From Welwitschia mirabilis (lineage: Eukaryota; Gnetophyta; Gnetopsida; Welwitschiales): a stretch of 64,000 nucleotides of DNA. Made by a program: the position numbers and the translations under genes. The notes under the pieces were generated by a model. That model was not told the DNA's origin. It did no database searches and saw only the letters and a list, made by a program, of their open reading frames with translations. Numbering within the stretch: position 1 is the stretch's first letter; every line of letters begins with the position of its first letter. Below, one piece after another: positions 25,480 to 37,079 of the stretch. Location of the stretch: the NCBI GenBank assembly GCA_051453625.1, contig JBOZIK010000001.1, forward strand, positions 166,868,983 through 166,932,982, read 5' to 3'.

Positions 25480-25800
25480 TTCTCTTAACTAGGTGATTTA
25501 GTAAGGATATCAATAGTTTTTTCTAAATTCAAATAGATATAGGCATGATAACTTTATTTCATATGAGTTATTAATTTTTTGGATTCTAACAGGAAAGTAT
25601 TTCATTGTGTTAAGGTGTAGTGGATATTTTACTATGCAAATTTTTGACTAATTATTGATAAAGAGATCTATTGATTTAGTCTATTTTAAAATTATTAATT
25701 CTACTACCTTTCTTAGCCATTCATTTTTTTTTCAAGCATCAAAAGTAGTTATATATTATACCTCAAGCAAATATCATGCTATAGTTTTTTTACTCTTTAA
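25480..25800 (-). pseudogene. Copia-2 RNase H remnant
   Basis: Minus-strand reading from right to left gives the copia RNase H C-terminal half in order. ITTFDA and EWLRKVVEL correspond to the usual A-E-Y-x-A...E-A-x-W-L block. SKICIVKYPLHLN corresponds to D-N-x-S-A-I...N-P-x-x-H. KYFPVRIQKI corresponds to I-x-I-x-Y-H-F-V-R. DILTKSP is at the end. Stops and a frameshift (25.52-25.56 kb) break it. It is followed on its own strand by the 3' LTR. Confidence 0.7.
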
Positions 25801-25899
25801 TCACCAAGATAAGGATGACGTTATAAAGAACATGATATACTCTAAAGTTGATAATGCGATATTATTTTCTCTAGTGAAATCAAAATTAGAGTATGCCTT

Positions 25900-27250
25900 T
25901 AAGATGAATTAATAGTTTCTTTATAGTTTAGGCCTAAATCTTTGGTATTCTTTAGATATCTTAGTACTCTACTTACAATGTTTATATGAGTTACCTTAGG
26001 CACATAACGTTTAGTCTAATATTATTTATATGAAGTAGACTTCTTACTATTCTTCTATATTCAATTTCATTTGTAGGTCTTGAGTCTTTGTTAATAGATA
26101 TATTGACATTCTTTTTCTAAAGGTGTTATATCTTATTTTGCTTTTTCTAATCCAAACTTCTAGATTAGAACTCCCATATACATCTATTGTATTAACATTC
26201 TTACATCCTTTTGTTAAATAATTTCTATGCCTAGGTAGAATCTAGTCTATCTAAAATTAGAAATCTTGAATTCCTTACTTAAGGTAATTTTTTTTACTTT
26301 ATATGTGTTCTTCATTACTTCAAGTTATTAACATATCNNNNNNNNNNNNNNNNNNNNNNNNNNNNNNNNNNNNNNNNNNNNNNNNNNNNNNNNNNNNNNN
26401 NNNNNNNNNNNNNNNNNNNNNNNNNNNNNNNNNNNNNNNNNNNNNNNNNNNNNNNNNNNNNNNNNNNNNNNNNNNNNNNNNNNNNNNNNNNNNNNNNNNN
26501 NNNNNNNNNNNNNNNNNNNNNNNNNNNNNNNNNNNNNNNNNNNNNNNNNNNNNNNNNNNNNNNNNNNNNNNNNNNNNNNNNNNNNNNNNNNNNNNNNNNN
26601 NNNNNNNNNNNNNNNNNNNNNNNNNNNNNNNNNNNNNNNNNNNNNNNNNNNNNNNNNNNNNNNNNNNNNNNNNNNNNNNNNNNNNNNNNNNNNNNNNNNN
26701 NNNNNNNNNNNNNNNNNNNNNNNNNNNNNNNNNNNNNNNNNNNNNNNNNNNNNNNNNNNNNNNNNNNNNNNNNNNNNNNNNNNNNNNNNNNNNNNNNNNN
26801 NNNNNNNNNNNNNNNNNNNNNNNNNNNNNNNNNNNNNNNNNNNNNNNNNNNNNNNNNNNNNNNNNNNNNNNNNNNNNNNNNNNNNNNNNNNNNNNNNNNN
26901 NNNNNNNNNNNNNNNNNNNNNNNNNNNNNNNNNNNNNNNNNNNTTCATTACTTCAAGTTATTAACATATCATCTACATATACCACTATGTATATAGATTT
27001 GCATCCATTAAATTGTATGAATAATATGGTATCCACATCTTAATAATCACATAATCTAAATCTGATAGGACCCAAATTGTTTGCAAGCTTAGTGTACTAA
27101 GCTCTCAATGCTTATTTTAACCAATATATAAACTTAATTAATTTTCATACCTTATGTTCTTTGCCTTTTTCTTCAAACCTCTTTGCTTACATTATATAAA
27201 TCTCTTCTTTTAAATATTCATATAAAAAGGTAGAATTTACGTTCAACTAA
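25900..27250 (-). pseudogene. Copia-2 reverse transcriptase remnant (YVDD kept)
   Basis: On the minus strand, KEHKV-KLIK and LRA-YTKLANNLGPI are readable at about 27170-27060. The palm site VVYVDDMLIT follows, with YVDD at 26968-26979, both aspartates intact. After the gap, NEEHI leads to a frame-shifted connection and EYRRIVRSLLHINNIRLNVM (about 26075-26015), typical of the RVT_2 C-terminus. The 606-N gap inside is probably artificial. The stretch 27251-28199 should hold the integrase C-terminus and RT N-terminus, but I could not read it reliably. Confidence 0.75.
26338..26943. other. Assembly gap, 606 N, with overlapping flanks
   Basis: The 27 bases before the gap (from ttcattacttcaag to ttaacatatc) are identical to the 27 bases after it. 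The RT reading on the minus strand is continuous if the flanks are treated as one overlap. So the gap probably contains nothing. Confidence 0.9.
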
Positions 27251-28199
27251 TGAAGCTTCTATTCTGTTTGTGCTACTAAGGTAATCACTATTTTGATGAT
27301 AGTTCATTTTTATATTGATGCAAAACTTTATTATAATCAAGTTAATTATTTTGTTGTAGGCCTATAGCAATAATTCAAAGTTTATGTTACTCAAGAATAT
27401 TAGATAAATTATATCTATTATAGAAAAACCATTTGGTAGGTAATGATAGCATCCTAATAGAGGATCTACAAATTATTATGTATAATTTTCAATAAGACTA
27501 TCATATTATTTATGCACAAATTTTATCTAATAATCATGTTAAATGAAATTTTTAAGGGAGGTTAGTTTACTACAAAAGGATAAATAGAGCTTATCATCAT
27601 CATCATTATCATGAGATGTGTGTGAGTCATGTCTAGTTCTAGTTTTACCCTTTTCCTTCATTGTGAACATCTTGGAGAGTACCACTATAGCCAAATATTT
27701 TGATGCCATTTCTAGGTAATATCATCTTCTTCAGTTGGAGAACTTGTTGAATTAGTATTGAAACCATAATCAAGCATGCTAAAATTCCAAAGTACTCAAT
27801 TTCCATACATTGCGAAGGAGACATACCACTACAAAGAATTAAAGCATTATAACCACATCTCCCCTCTTAACCATATGACATTAAGCATCTAATATGATCA
27901 TTAGATTAGAAAAAGGATGAAGCTTCAAAGGATCAAGATGAGAATCATTGTTCAAATGCTGTATGAAGATGACATGACAAAAAATAATGATCTTATAATT
28001 CTTTGGAAGATATACTTAATAATTCTTTTAGTTAGTTAGATATCTCATAAAGATGCCAATACAAGCATGTGCTCCAAATTTGTCATGATATTAACTTGGG
28101 ATATGTACATATTACTTACAATCAAAAATATGAAAATGGTGTAACTTGATCTTATATCCATACCACTTTTTAATCAAAGATAATTCTATTTTAGTATAT

Positions 28200-28842
28200 T
28201 AACCAATATAATTATTAATATGTACTAATGTATTTATTTATTCACCCAAAAATAGGTTTACAACAATTGAAATACATCATGAAATCTGCTACATCCATGA
28301 TAGTATGATTAAATTTTTTTGGTAATTCCATTTTGTTGGAAGATCCCTTGGAAGGTCTTCCAATGTTGAATCCCTTCCAAAGTGAAAAGGTTCTTGAACT
28401 TAGTAGATGCATACTTGCCACCATTATTTAAGTGAAATCTATTTGATTTTCCATTTAGTTTTAAATTTTTTTAAAATATCTAAAGTTTGTGATTTGAATT
28501 TGATAAAGTATACCTAAGTCATTTATAAATAGTTATCAATAAATAATATGAGGTCATGAAAACTATGAAGAGTGGAAACTAGCATAGGTCTATATAAATC
28601 ACTATGAATAAGCAATATGTTTTGATTAACATGCCATTTACTTAATGAAAACCATTATCTAGTTTCTTTGTTTATAATTCATGCTTCACACTAAGGAAAG
28701 TTCCATGAAATAGATAGAAGAAACCGATGACTATTCTCACGCATTGCATTCATTATGTAAGGAGTAGGATATCCTAGTTAAGTATGTTGTAGTAGTGAAA
28801 GAGAAATCTCACCTTGTAAAACTATGTAAGTAATCTCTTACA
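28200..28842 (-). pseudogene. Copia-2 integrase remnant
   Basis: Minus-strand integrase. HHCC region remnants (QHT-stop-LGY for the usual W-H-x-R-L-G-H, then a CEA piece) lie at about 28820-28680. The catalytic core follows: HSDLYRPM (first Asp kept) and FIDNYL, with VYFIKFKSQTLDILKKFK. Next are NNGGKYAS and QQNGITKK (28315-28338), where the usual catalytic Glu is Lys. NHTIMDVADFMM continues in a shifted frame. The domain is cut at 28842 by the Gypsy-1 LTR; protease and gag of the same element appear on the far side of Gypsy-1. Confidence 0.75.
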
Positions 28843-30172
28843 TTTTAACACAACATGAGTAAGCTTTCGAATTAATATCCTATTAAAAGATATTAATATA
28901 ATTAATTTTATCACAAAACATGCCTTCTATTTATTTTAAATATTAATTATGAACTTATCATTTTTCCATGGCATTTTTAGGGTAATTATCACATTCTGAA
29001 GAACTTTACAAAATATGAAGATAATCTAACCTAAAACGCTAGTACTGCTAGTTAGAAATACTAGTGTTACCATTCTGTGAAAATAGATCACTTTCATTTT
29101 TACATTCCTAAAATGTCCTAAAAAGCTAGTCAATTAGATAATGGTTTTAATTAGATTTTACCTTATAATTTTCCTCCATCTTTGATGACATATGAAATTG
29201 ATGATGATAACTCACAACAGTGAAATTTGGTAGGGTTGAGTAGGATAATAGTGAAGAAACATGTTGAAAATAATGATTAATATAAGCATCATCATCTAGG
29301 AGGTAAGTTTGGACCACGTCATAAGAATCTCTACCTAATGAAAAAGATGATAAATGATCCTCCCTAATATCATTTGTATGTAACTGCTCACCTAATGTTA
29401 TAAGCCAAGAGCTTGTAACCATCCCTCATGTCCATGCTAACCTATAAAAGGGTCTTGAGTCCTTCATTATATCATCCTTCATTTGGGTAAGGCATAGAAT
29501 ATTTAAAATATCAAGGCATAATGGCCTTATGAGAATTTCCTTAGGGAGTGAGCTTACTTTCAAGGAGCTTGAGGAGTCCTTTCTACTTGCTTCATCTTTG
29601 ATATAATGTACCATTTCTTGATTTAATACTAAAGAGTTGTTGTCTTGTGATTATTAGTTTTAATTTATTTTAAATTAGAAATGCTTACAAAATAATGCAC
29701 TCTCAGGTTTTACTTTGGTCAACCAAGTGAATTTTATTTAGTTAATTAATTCATAGCCTTAGTAATTTCATGTATTTATGCATAGTTAGTTCATACTTTT
29801 TATTTTTATTATAAGGTTACAAAATCAATAATAATCAAATTCACCAACATCTTATGTCATTATGACCTAAGCATTTATACTTGATGGTTTGAAGTTTATT
29901 TCAAATTAGTGCTACATATGATTGAGTAACAAATTATAGGAGGATGAATAAGGTACATTTGAAGCTTGCTTACTTTTCACTTTTCTAGATGAAGTTTCAA
30001 AGAAAATTTCAACTCACTCTTTTTTCCATTGCTTTTTGTCTTTCTTATTTAACTTGCAAGTTAGAAAGAGTTAGTACAATTTATACTTAGCCTATACCAA
30101 TTATCTCTATGAAAGAATGATAAATAAGTTAAAAATATAGTTTAGATCTAAAGAATTATAAAACTACAATCA
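28843..30172 (+). repeat. Gypsy-1 5' LTR
   Basis: About 1.3 kb, repeated in direct orientation at 33.8-35.2 kb. Shared landmarks include ataattaattttatca (28898 and 33873), a TATA box in cctataaaag (29441; partner at 34411) and cttgagtcctt just after it. Others are aactaaagag-type text near 29.63/34.6 kb and taacttgcaagttag near 30.05/35.07 kb. The LTR start is eroded here (TTTTAACA at 28843 against TGTTAACATG at 33804). It ends at CA 30171-30172, five bases before the primer-binding site. The TATA box gives the plus orientation. Confidence 0.85.
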
Positions 30173-30177
30173 TATTT

Positions 30178-30195
30178 TGGTATTGTTCCTAAGAA
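30178..30195 (+). other. Gypsy-1 primer-binding site (tRNA-Asp type, decayed)
   Basis: TGGTATTGTTCCTAAGAA against TGGCGCCGTTGCCGGGGA, the tRNA-Asp site used by Tat/Athila elements. Nine positions match, eight differ by C-to-T or G-to-A, one is a transversion. Position five bases after the LTR and the shared downstream leader with the Athila-like element support it. Confidence 0.6.
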
Positions 30196-31900
30196 TAATG
30201 GCATGGTAGATGCTCAGAAAGAGCACAAAATTTTATATCTTATAAGTTTTTAGTTAGATTTTATTTTTCCAATGGTGGATAATGGTCCTTTCTAGTGATA
30301 CCTCAACTAGTTCTTTTTCTCTTTTCTTTTGTGTTTTTGTTTATCTTCCTTTCCAGTCGGTACTAGTTATTTCTAGTAATATCCAAACTAGTCTTTTTTG
30401 AATTCTTCTTTAGTTTATTTACTCTAATCTAATTTGGTTATAGGACTAATGAATTTCTTTTTAGGTTGCAACCAAGAAGCCAAAAACTTAAAATATTAAC
30501 TTACTTTGCATGATTTTAGTTTTTTTGCATTTTTTTTAATTCTAGCTTTTTGTATAAGCTTGTTCTTAAAAATACTAAAAATTTAAAAATTCTTAATTAA
30601 TTTTCATTAATTATGAATTTCATGTATATAGTTATTTTTATTTCTATTTTAGTTTTTCTATGACCTTGTAATGTTAATTGATCTATGAAACACTTGTAAA
30701 ATTTTGTGTTTTTTTAATAGCTGTAGCTCTCATCTTAACCAATGTTAAGCCTTCCCTAACTAGTGTCCCTAGTTATTTCATGCAGAACACTCTCAAACTT
30801 TACAAAAAACCTTTCCTTAACTTTTTACAAACTTTCTGATATTATGCCTCCTTTATTTCTATAAAAAATAAAAAAATAAAAATATGAATCTTATAGTTAA
30901 TTTTGAAATATTCTGAAAATTTAACATGAGTTGGATGTACAATTCATTTGAAACATCTTTTAAACCCCTCTTTGCCTATGGAAATAGTAATAATCCCTAT
31001 AAAATACCCAATTATGAACCATCTAAAACTGTAGGAGATTATATTCAATCTAAGAAAACTTTAAGAAACTTCATATAATTAAAACATCATAATCCTTCCC
31101 CTTTACCCTCCTCATATTCTTTTAACTAATACCCTCCACATACTAATAAAACTTCCTATCCTAAATTTAAAATATCTTACTTTTAAAATTGCATCTCATA
31201 ATCTCTATCCTTCATCATTATATCCCACCATTGATCTTTCTTCATTCAACCGCAACCTTCATCCACCCACTTGAGAGGTTAGTTTTAAAAAAAATTTCAT
31301 AAATGCTCAAACCAAGTTAACCAAGATCATGAATGAATTTTTAAATAATATTTCTCTTTCCTAAGTAATATTGAGCAAAGTTTCCAAATCCAAATTGAAA
31401 TCTTTTAATAAATAGCCTAAACTAATGCACAAATTATGGAAACCCTTAACCAATAAAAATAAGATATTTTCCTAATGCACAAAAATTTTGAAATAATTAA
31501 GGATAGTAAAATCATTGACACTCAAGCCACATATAATAGGAATTAGAAAGAAATAAATTAGGAAATTCATGCATATTTTGAGTTTAAAAATGCAGTATTT
31601 AATGATCAATTATTTGCAAGAAATCTATGTTTTGGAGTAGGGTAGAACATGTCAAAGGATAAATTAGAAGATGAACAACCATATAAGAAAGCCTATACCT
31701 TACAAAGTTCTACAATCAAGGATGAACTATTAAGCAACATCAATAGAGAAAACATTAACTTTGAACCATTGTCATTTAATGAGGAAATCCATAGTAACAT
31801 TAATGAGGAAGAAAATATTAGCAAAGAATCATTTTATGGTCCATCCTCATTTTTTTATTAACAATTCATAAGCTAATTATTTCATCTTCATCTTTATTTG
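30196..31900 (+). pseudogene. Gypsy-1 leader and probable gag remnant
   Basis: The leader (to about 30420) matches, in opposite orientation, the leader of the Athila-like element at 53.28-53.41 kb. From about 30960 the translation resembles the start of a Tat/Athila Gag (YEPSKTVGDYIQSKKTLRNF). A later piece with NAQTKLTKIMNEF (about 31295-31335) resembles the Gln/Asn-rich Gag tail. The 70-aa frame at 31649-31861 is Glu/Asn-rich with no domain. No zinc knuckle was identified. Confidence 0.4.
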
Positions 31901-33803
31901 CTAAGCAAGACCTAATCCTTAATAAAAAAGACAAAGCTTCCTAGAAGTAGAACCTAATTTTAAAGATCTTAATTCTTCTAATGAATACTTATCTTATCAA
32001 CTAATTTCCAATTAGTTTTTATTTTCTTTCCAAAATGATGTCTTACAAGAGTTGGTGATTAAACATAAACAAGCTAAGATATTTACTACTACTAGTTTTA
32101 AATGCATAAACTTTTTCCTTGTGCTAATGTTTTTTCTAAATTTATAAATTCATGCATAAAAATATACATGAATTTCCTCTTGGTTTAAAATACTTCACAA
32201 AGTTTTAATCATCTAGAATTTGTTTCCACACTCTTGACCTTCATGAATATATCACTTTAGAGAATTTTAAGCTTTTAGATTAGAGTTTTCTTTTAGAATA
32301 CATTTTTCTTTTAAGTTTTAAAAAGAAGAGAGAGAGAGAGACTTAAAAACATGTTTGCTTGATGGTATCTCTTGCTTAAAACCTCACAACCACTTCCATC
32401 TTTACAATCGTCTCTTTAAATCCTTTCACTTAGAAATTCCTCAATTTCATCCCCTTAAGTTCTTCCATTCATCCCTTCCATTCCTAATAACTCCACTAAT
32501 AACTCCATTCCTAATAACTCCACTAAGCTAATAAACCATCCACCCTGATCATCAATCTATGAATTTCTAGACTTATAGTCCTAAGTTGATTGATTAAGTT
32601 TACTTATGGGTTTTTTAAGGAATATTTATGCTTATTTCGAGTGTGATGGTTAAGGCCACATTTACTCGAGTTTTTAATTTTAGTAAAACTTGGTTAAAAA
32701 GGTGGAATTTACATTTGTACATCTTCCTTAAGTTTAAAGCTCTTTATGGAGACAAGATTTGTTTTGATTAGGATAATAAGCCAATGATCCATCTAATGTG
32801 CATCAAAAATAAATATATAAAAATGAATAAAATAAAAATAATATATCTCTTCTCCAAACTCACATAACTTTAATTACTTAATTAGGTTTAGTTAACTACA
32901 TTGGGGCTATGGACACTTACAAGCAATGTAGCTATAATGATCCATTTTATGACATGTTCAATTGCATTAAGGCTATAGATACTTACTAGCAATACAACAC
33001 TGATTCTATCATACATAAACATGCTTAATACTATTGGAAGTAGATGTTGTAATACCAGATAACTAATGTGAATCAAAATCTTAAAATAAGGATATGTATG
33101 TTGATAGAAATAGAAAATGAGGAAAAGAAAAATGTGGGAATTAGAGGCCTTAGTGTTTCATTGTCTTTTAATATCATACTTAGGACTTATGGTGATTTCT
33201 TAAATTCATATAAGTTATTTTGATTAATACTATGCTTAGTAATATTGAGATCTACTAAAAATTATAAAAATATAATAAAGACCATTGGCTTAGGTATGTT
33301 TGCTCATTCACCCATCGATCTATGATTAGTTTCATTATCACATTTTCATTGTCATCTTCATTATCCATTCCACCTTACCTTGATCTCATAAAAAGAAAAA
33401 CTTTTTAAGGTTTAGGTTTTTACTTAGGATTTTTAAGAAAGAAATAAAATGATTATTTTTTTGATTAGTTAGATTTTCCCCTTCCATAGCCTAGCTACAC
33501 TGTTTTATATGGTTTCTAATAAAAGGATTCCTTGTGCTCTTTCTAAAAATAGTTTTAACACTCTTTACCTTTATAACTCTAAGGACAAAGTTCAATTTTG
33601 ATTAGGGTATGGCATTCATATTTCACTGATTTTTTAACAAAATTTTTCATTTTAATGCCTCAATTATGGGAAATTATTTATAAAATTTTTTAAAGTTACA
33701 ACATTTGCACACTTGAGCACTTTGACTTAACATTTTTTCTATGTTTAGGCTTATTATTATCAATTTTTTGCTACGGAATTAGAAAACATTTAGTTATGAG
33801 ATG
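31901..33803 (+). other. Gypsy-1 internal region without enzymes
   Basis: No protease, RT, RNase H or integrase signature was found before the 3' LTR. The whole interior is only about 3.6 kb, against about 9 kb in the related element at 44.2-53.4 kb. A short degenerate tandem repeat of about 66 bp lies at 32899-33030 (ggctat-ga-acttac-agcaat twice). A pyrimidine-rich stretch is at 32390-32545, and a GA microsatellite of about 12 bases near 32329. Confidence 0.5.
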
Positions 33804-35200
33804 TGTTAACATGTAAAAATTAACATTAAAATAAAAGGAAATAACCAAAATATTTTAATAAAAGATATTGATATAATTAATTTTATCATAAAACATGTAT
33901 TTTATTGATTTTAATATTAATTATGAACTTATCACTTTTCCATGACATTTTTATGGTAATTATCATATTTTGAATAACTATGTAAAATATGAAGATAATC
34001 CAACCTATAATGCTAGTACCACTAGCTAGGACTACCTACTCCACTAGTCTATGAGAATAGATTACATCCATTTCATGTTTATAAAATGCCATGAAAAATA
34101 TAGTTAATTAGAGTGATGGACTTAATTAGATTTGACCTTGTATGATTTCTCTACCATTAATGACATGTGACAGTGATAACAATGACTCACAATAGGAACA
34201 TTTAGTAGGGCTGAGTAGGATGATGGTGGAGATAGATGTTAATGATAGTGATTGACAAAAGCATTAGAAGACAAGTGTTAGCTATGTCATAAGAATCTTT
34301 ACCTAATGAAAAATATGACAAACCATCTTACCTAATGTTATCATTATATAACTGCTTAACTAATGCCACAAGTCAACAGCTTGTAATCACCCTCCACCCC
34401 CATGCTTACCTATAAAAAGGCCTTGAGTCCTTTATTATATCATCCTTTATCTGGGAAATGAATGGAGTCTCTATAATGTTAAGGCATAATGGTCTTTTGA
34501 GAATTTCCTCGAGAAAAAAGTGAGCTTGCTTTAAAGGAGCTTTAGGAATCCTTTCTGCTCTCTTTATATTTGATGTAATGTACATTTTCTTAATTCAATA
34601 CTAAAGAGTTTTTTGTTTTCTTATTCTTAGTTTCATTTAATTTTATACTAGGAATGCTTAAGAAATAATGCACTGTCAAGTTTTACTTTGATCAACTGAG
34701 TGAATTTGATTAATTTAATTGGTTTATTACCTTAGTAATTTCATGGATCTTGTGCATAATTAGTTTATACTTTCTATTTTTATTATAATGTTATGGGATT
34801 AATAATAATTAAATTCATCAACACTCAAATGGTGAATGAGATTATGTCACTATGACTTGAGCCTTTACACTTAATGGTCTGAAGTTTGTTTTAGGTTAGT
34901 GCTACATATGATCAAGTAAGAAATTAGAAGAGGATGAATTGGGCATGCTAAGAGTTTTCTAAGTTTCCACATTTCCAGATGACTAATAAAACAAAAAAAT
35001 TTCCAGATAATTATTAAAACAAATCTCAACTACATCTTCTTTCCCTTTTCTTTCTCTTTCTTTTTGTAACTTGCAAGTTAGCAATAGTTAGTGTAAGTTA
35101 TTCTTAGCATATTCTAATTATCCTTATGGAAGAATAATAACTAAGTTTTTAAGTTATTTTGAATCTATATCACTATCAAACTACTATCAATAGCCTTTCA
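33804..35200 (+). repeat. Gypsy-1 3' LTR
   Basis: Begins TGTTAACATGTAAAAATT, the same terminus seen (inverted) on the two LTRs of the Athila-like element at 44214 and 54885. TATA box at 34411-34418. Its end is either the CA at 35188-35189, by alignment with the first LTR, or CA at 35199-35200. The latter is followed by TTACT, close to the TTACA that precedes the 5' LTR (28838-28842), a possible 4/5 target duplication. Confidence 0.85.
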
Positions 35201-36216
35201 TTACTAGCTGTGAATTATCAGTATAGATATCTGTTAAGTGCTTCATCATAAAAATAGAGTGATCTTCTTATAACAGAGTTGAAAGCAATAGAAGATGTAA
35301 CCTTAAAGAGAAAAGATACAAAATAGATGAAATAGTTTATGAATAGAGTGATTTCAAGTTAAGGATAACTAAATCATAGCCTCTCATAGGAGCTAGTGTT
35401 TTATCTACCAAATAAACATAACTTGATGCTTTTATAAAATCATCAAAATAGTTATGCTAATAAATCATGTGATGAGTTGCATCTATATTAAGAATGCACA
35501 TTTGTCATAAAGTATGTACTCCCTTATACTAACAAATTCATAATTTTCAAAGATTACATTAGATTTAAATTTTTTGCATTATTAAAAAAATTAAATTCCT
35601 TAGTAACCACATCTTTCTTAAGTGTAGATTTCATCTTATTCTAAGAAATCTTATAGAAGTCAGTGGTATGATCTTATCTTCGATATCATAAACACTAATA
35701 CTTATTCTTCTTAAGAGTCATAGTATTTTAAACCTACTTCTTTATTTACTAAGTTTGATTTGACTTCTTGTTTTTCTATTTTTTTAGAGCCTTTATCATA
35801 ATGCCTTCTCTTTTATAGATGGAATTTGCTAGGAGAATATTTATTTTAATAAGGAGGACTATAAGAATGAAAAAATTTAAATGTGGCATCACAAGAAGAA
35901 GATATCATAAAGTTAAATAGAGATTTAGCAAAAATGAAATCCTTACTAAGCATATCAAAAGTTATATTACTCAATTGCTTATTACCATTTATAAACATAA
36001 TACAACTACGCGAAAAGAAGTATTCCAAATAATAGTGGATCAAGTTGACATAATGAATGCAAAATTCTTTTTATGAGTCAATCTCCACTACTTTTAACTT
36101 AATGTCTTACATTTGCATAATTAGTTATCTCCTTTATCCTTCTTATTATACAAACTATTCATATGAGTTATAAGGTTAAGGAGCTCTAAATCATTTTTTG
36201 AGTAGAATGTATTCCA
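35201..36216 (-). pseudogene. Copia-2 protease and gag C-terminal remnant
   Basis: On the minus strand NIDATHHM (35466-35489) stands where copia proteases have D-S-G-A-T-H-H-M, so the catalytic Asp is Asn and the Gly is Asp. It is followed in order by SSYVYLVDKT and MRGYDLVIL, the flap region. Upstream on the minus strand (36216-35500) lies weak gag-like sequence including a 65-aa frame at 35846-36043, which I cannot assign firmly. The block is bounded by Gypsy-1 on one side and the Athila-like element on the other. It is collinear with integrase-RT-RNase H at 25.5-28.8 kb. Confidence 0.55.
36212..36216. repeat. Target-site duplication, left copy (TTCCA)
   Basis: TTCCA immediately precedes the TG at the left end of the Athila-like element. 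Partner TCCCA follows its right end at 54886-54890. One C/T difference. Confidence 0.55.
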
Positions 36217-36790
36217 TGTTCATTATGTAGTACAGGTAAACTAAAATAAAATAGATGAATACCTAATATCATTCTTCCATAGGGATAATTTTAATAACTT
36301 AATAAAAATTACACAAATTTTACCTAACTTGTGATATAATCCAAAGAAAGAGGAAAATCAAGAGATTAAGAATGGTGATAAAAATTCAATCAATAAGATA
36401 GGAAAAAAAATGAGCTTCAAATAATCTATTTCAATTTGTCCACTAGAAATCCTTCATTTTGATGATATCCTATAATTTCCTAAAACATAACTTAAACTTG
36501 CAACTCGTGAGGGCTTGGATTATGGCAACATAATCTCATTCATTATAGGGGAATTAGTAAATTCAATAGTTACTTACTCCCTCATAGCCCTTTAATAAGT
36601 ATGAAAAGTAAGGACTTCAGTACTCAAAATCCATCAAATAAAAGTAATTATAATCAACTAGCATAAGAAATTTACTTAGTTAATAATATAACTTGATAAT
36701 GTAGTTTTTTCTTAAGTATTACAAGTACAAAGATTTGCAAGTTGAAATTAAAAGTAAATAACTACTTTGTTATTAAATTAAAAAAGAACA
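36217..36790 (-). repeat. Athila-like element 3' LTR, part 1 (interrupted by LINE-1)
   Basis: Left half of the 3' LTR of the minus-strand gypsy element, starting TGTTCATTATGTAG. It matches 53441-54010 closely (gaatacct, tatcattcttccat, aatccaaagaaagagg, acttgataatgtag-tt-cttaag, ctactttgttattaaat). Homology stops at 36790 and resumes at 43486 on the other side of LINE-1. Confidence 0.85.
36780..36790. repeat. LINE-1 target-site duplication, left copy
   Basis: AAAAAAGAACA, repeated exactly at 43486-43496 just after the LINE poly(A)-rich end. The uninterrupted LTR at 54.0 kb has a single related copy (aaaaaagtaca). Confidence 0.8.
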
Positions 36791-37079
36791 GAATTAATTC
36801 AAGGAAGGATAATAAAGGTAAAGAGAGTCACTTCTTAGCTCTACTAGGGTTTTGAGGCTTTGAGAGGTTTCAGCAGATCTAGAGTGCAGGAGGGTAGAAG
36901 TATTAAAGGATTGTGAATCGGCAGGGGTGGTTTCAGTCCCTGGTCATGGAGCATGAGGGCGTTTTAGGCCATAGGATAGACTTTCATCAGGTAAGTTACA
37001 AGAATCCTTTTTTTTGTAGTTTTGATCAAATTTTTAGGGTTTTCTTAAGGGGTTTGATCTTAAGATAGAGAAGACTCAG
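36791..37079 (+). other. LINE-1 5' UTR
   Basis: Runs from the target duplication to the start of ORF1 similarity. It contains ggggtggtttcagtccct at 36924-36941, a hairpin-like motif that recurs in the 3' UTR. L1-like elements carry their RNA polymerase II promoter inside this region. Confidence 0.6.

Noticed and set aside
26303-27043. Long open frame across the 26.3-26.9 kb gap
   Set aside because: It consists of N; the flanks are antisense to the Copia-2 RT.
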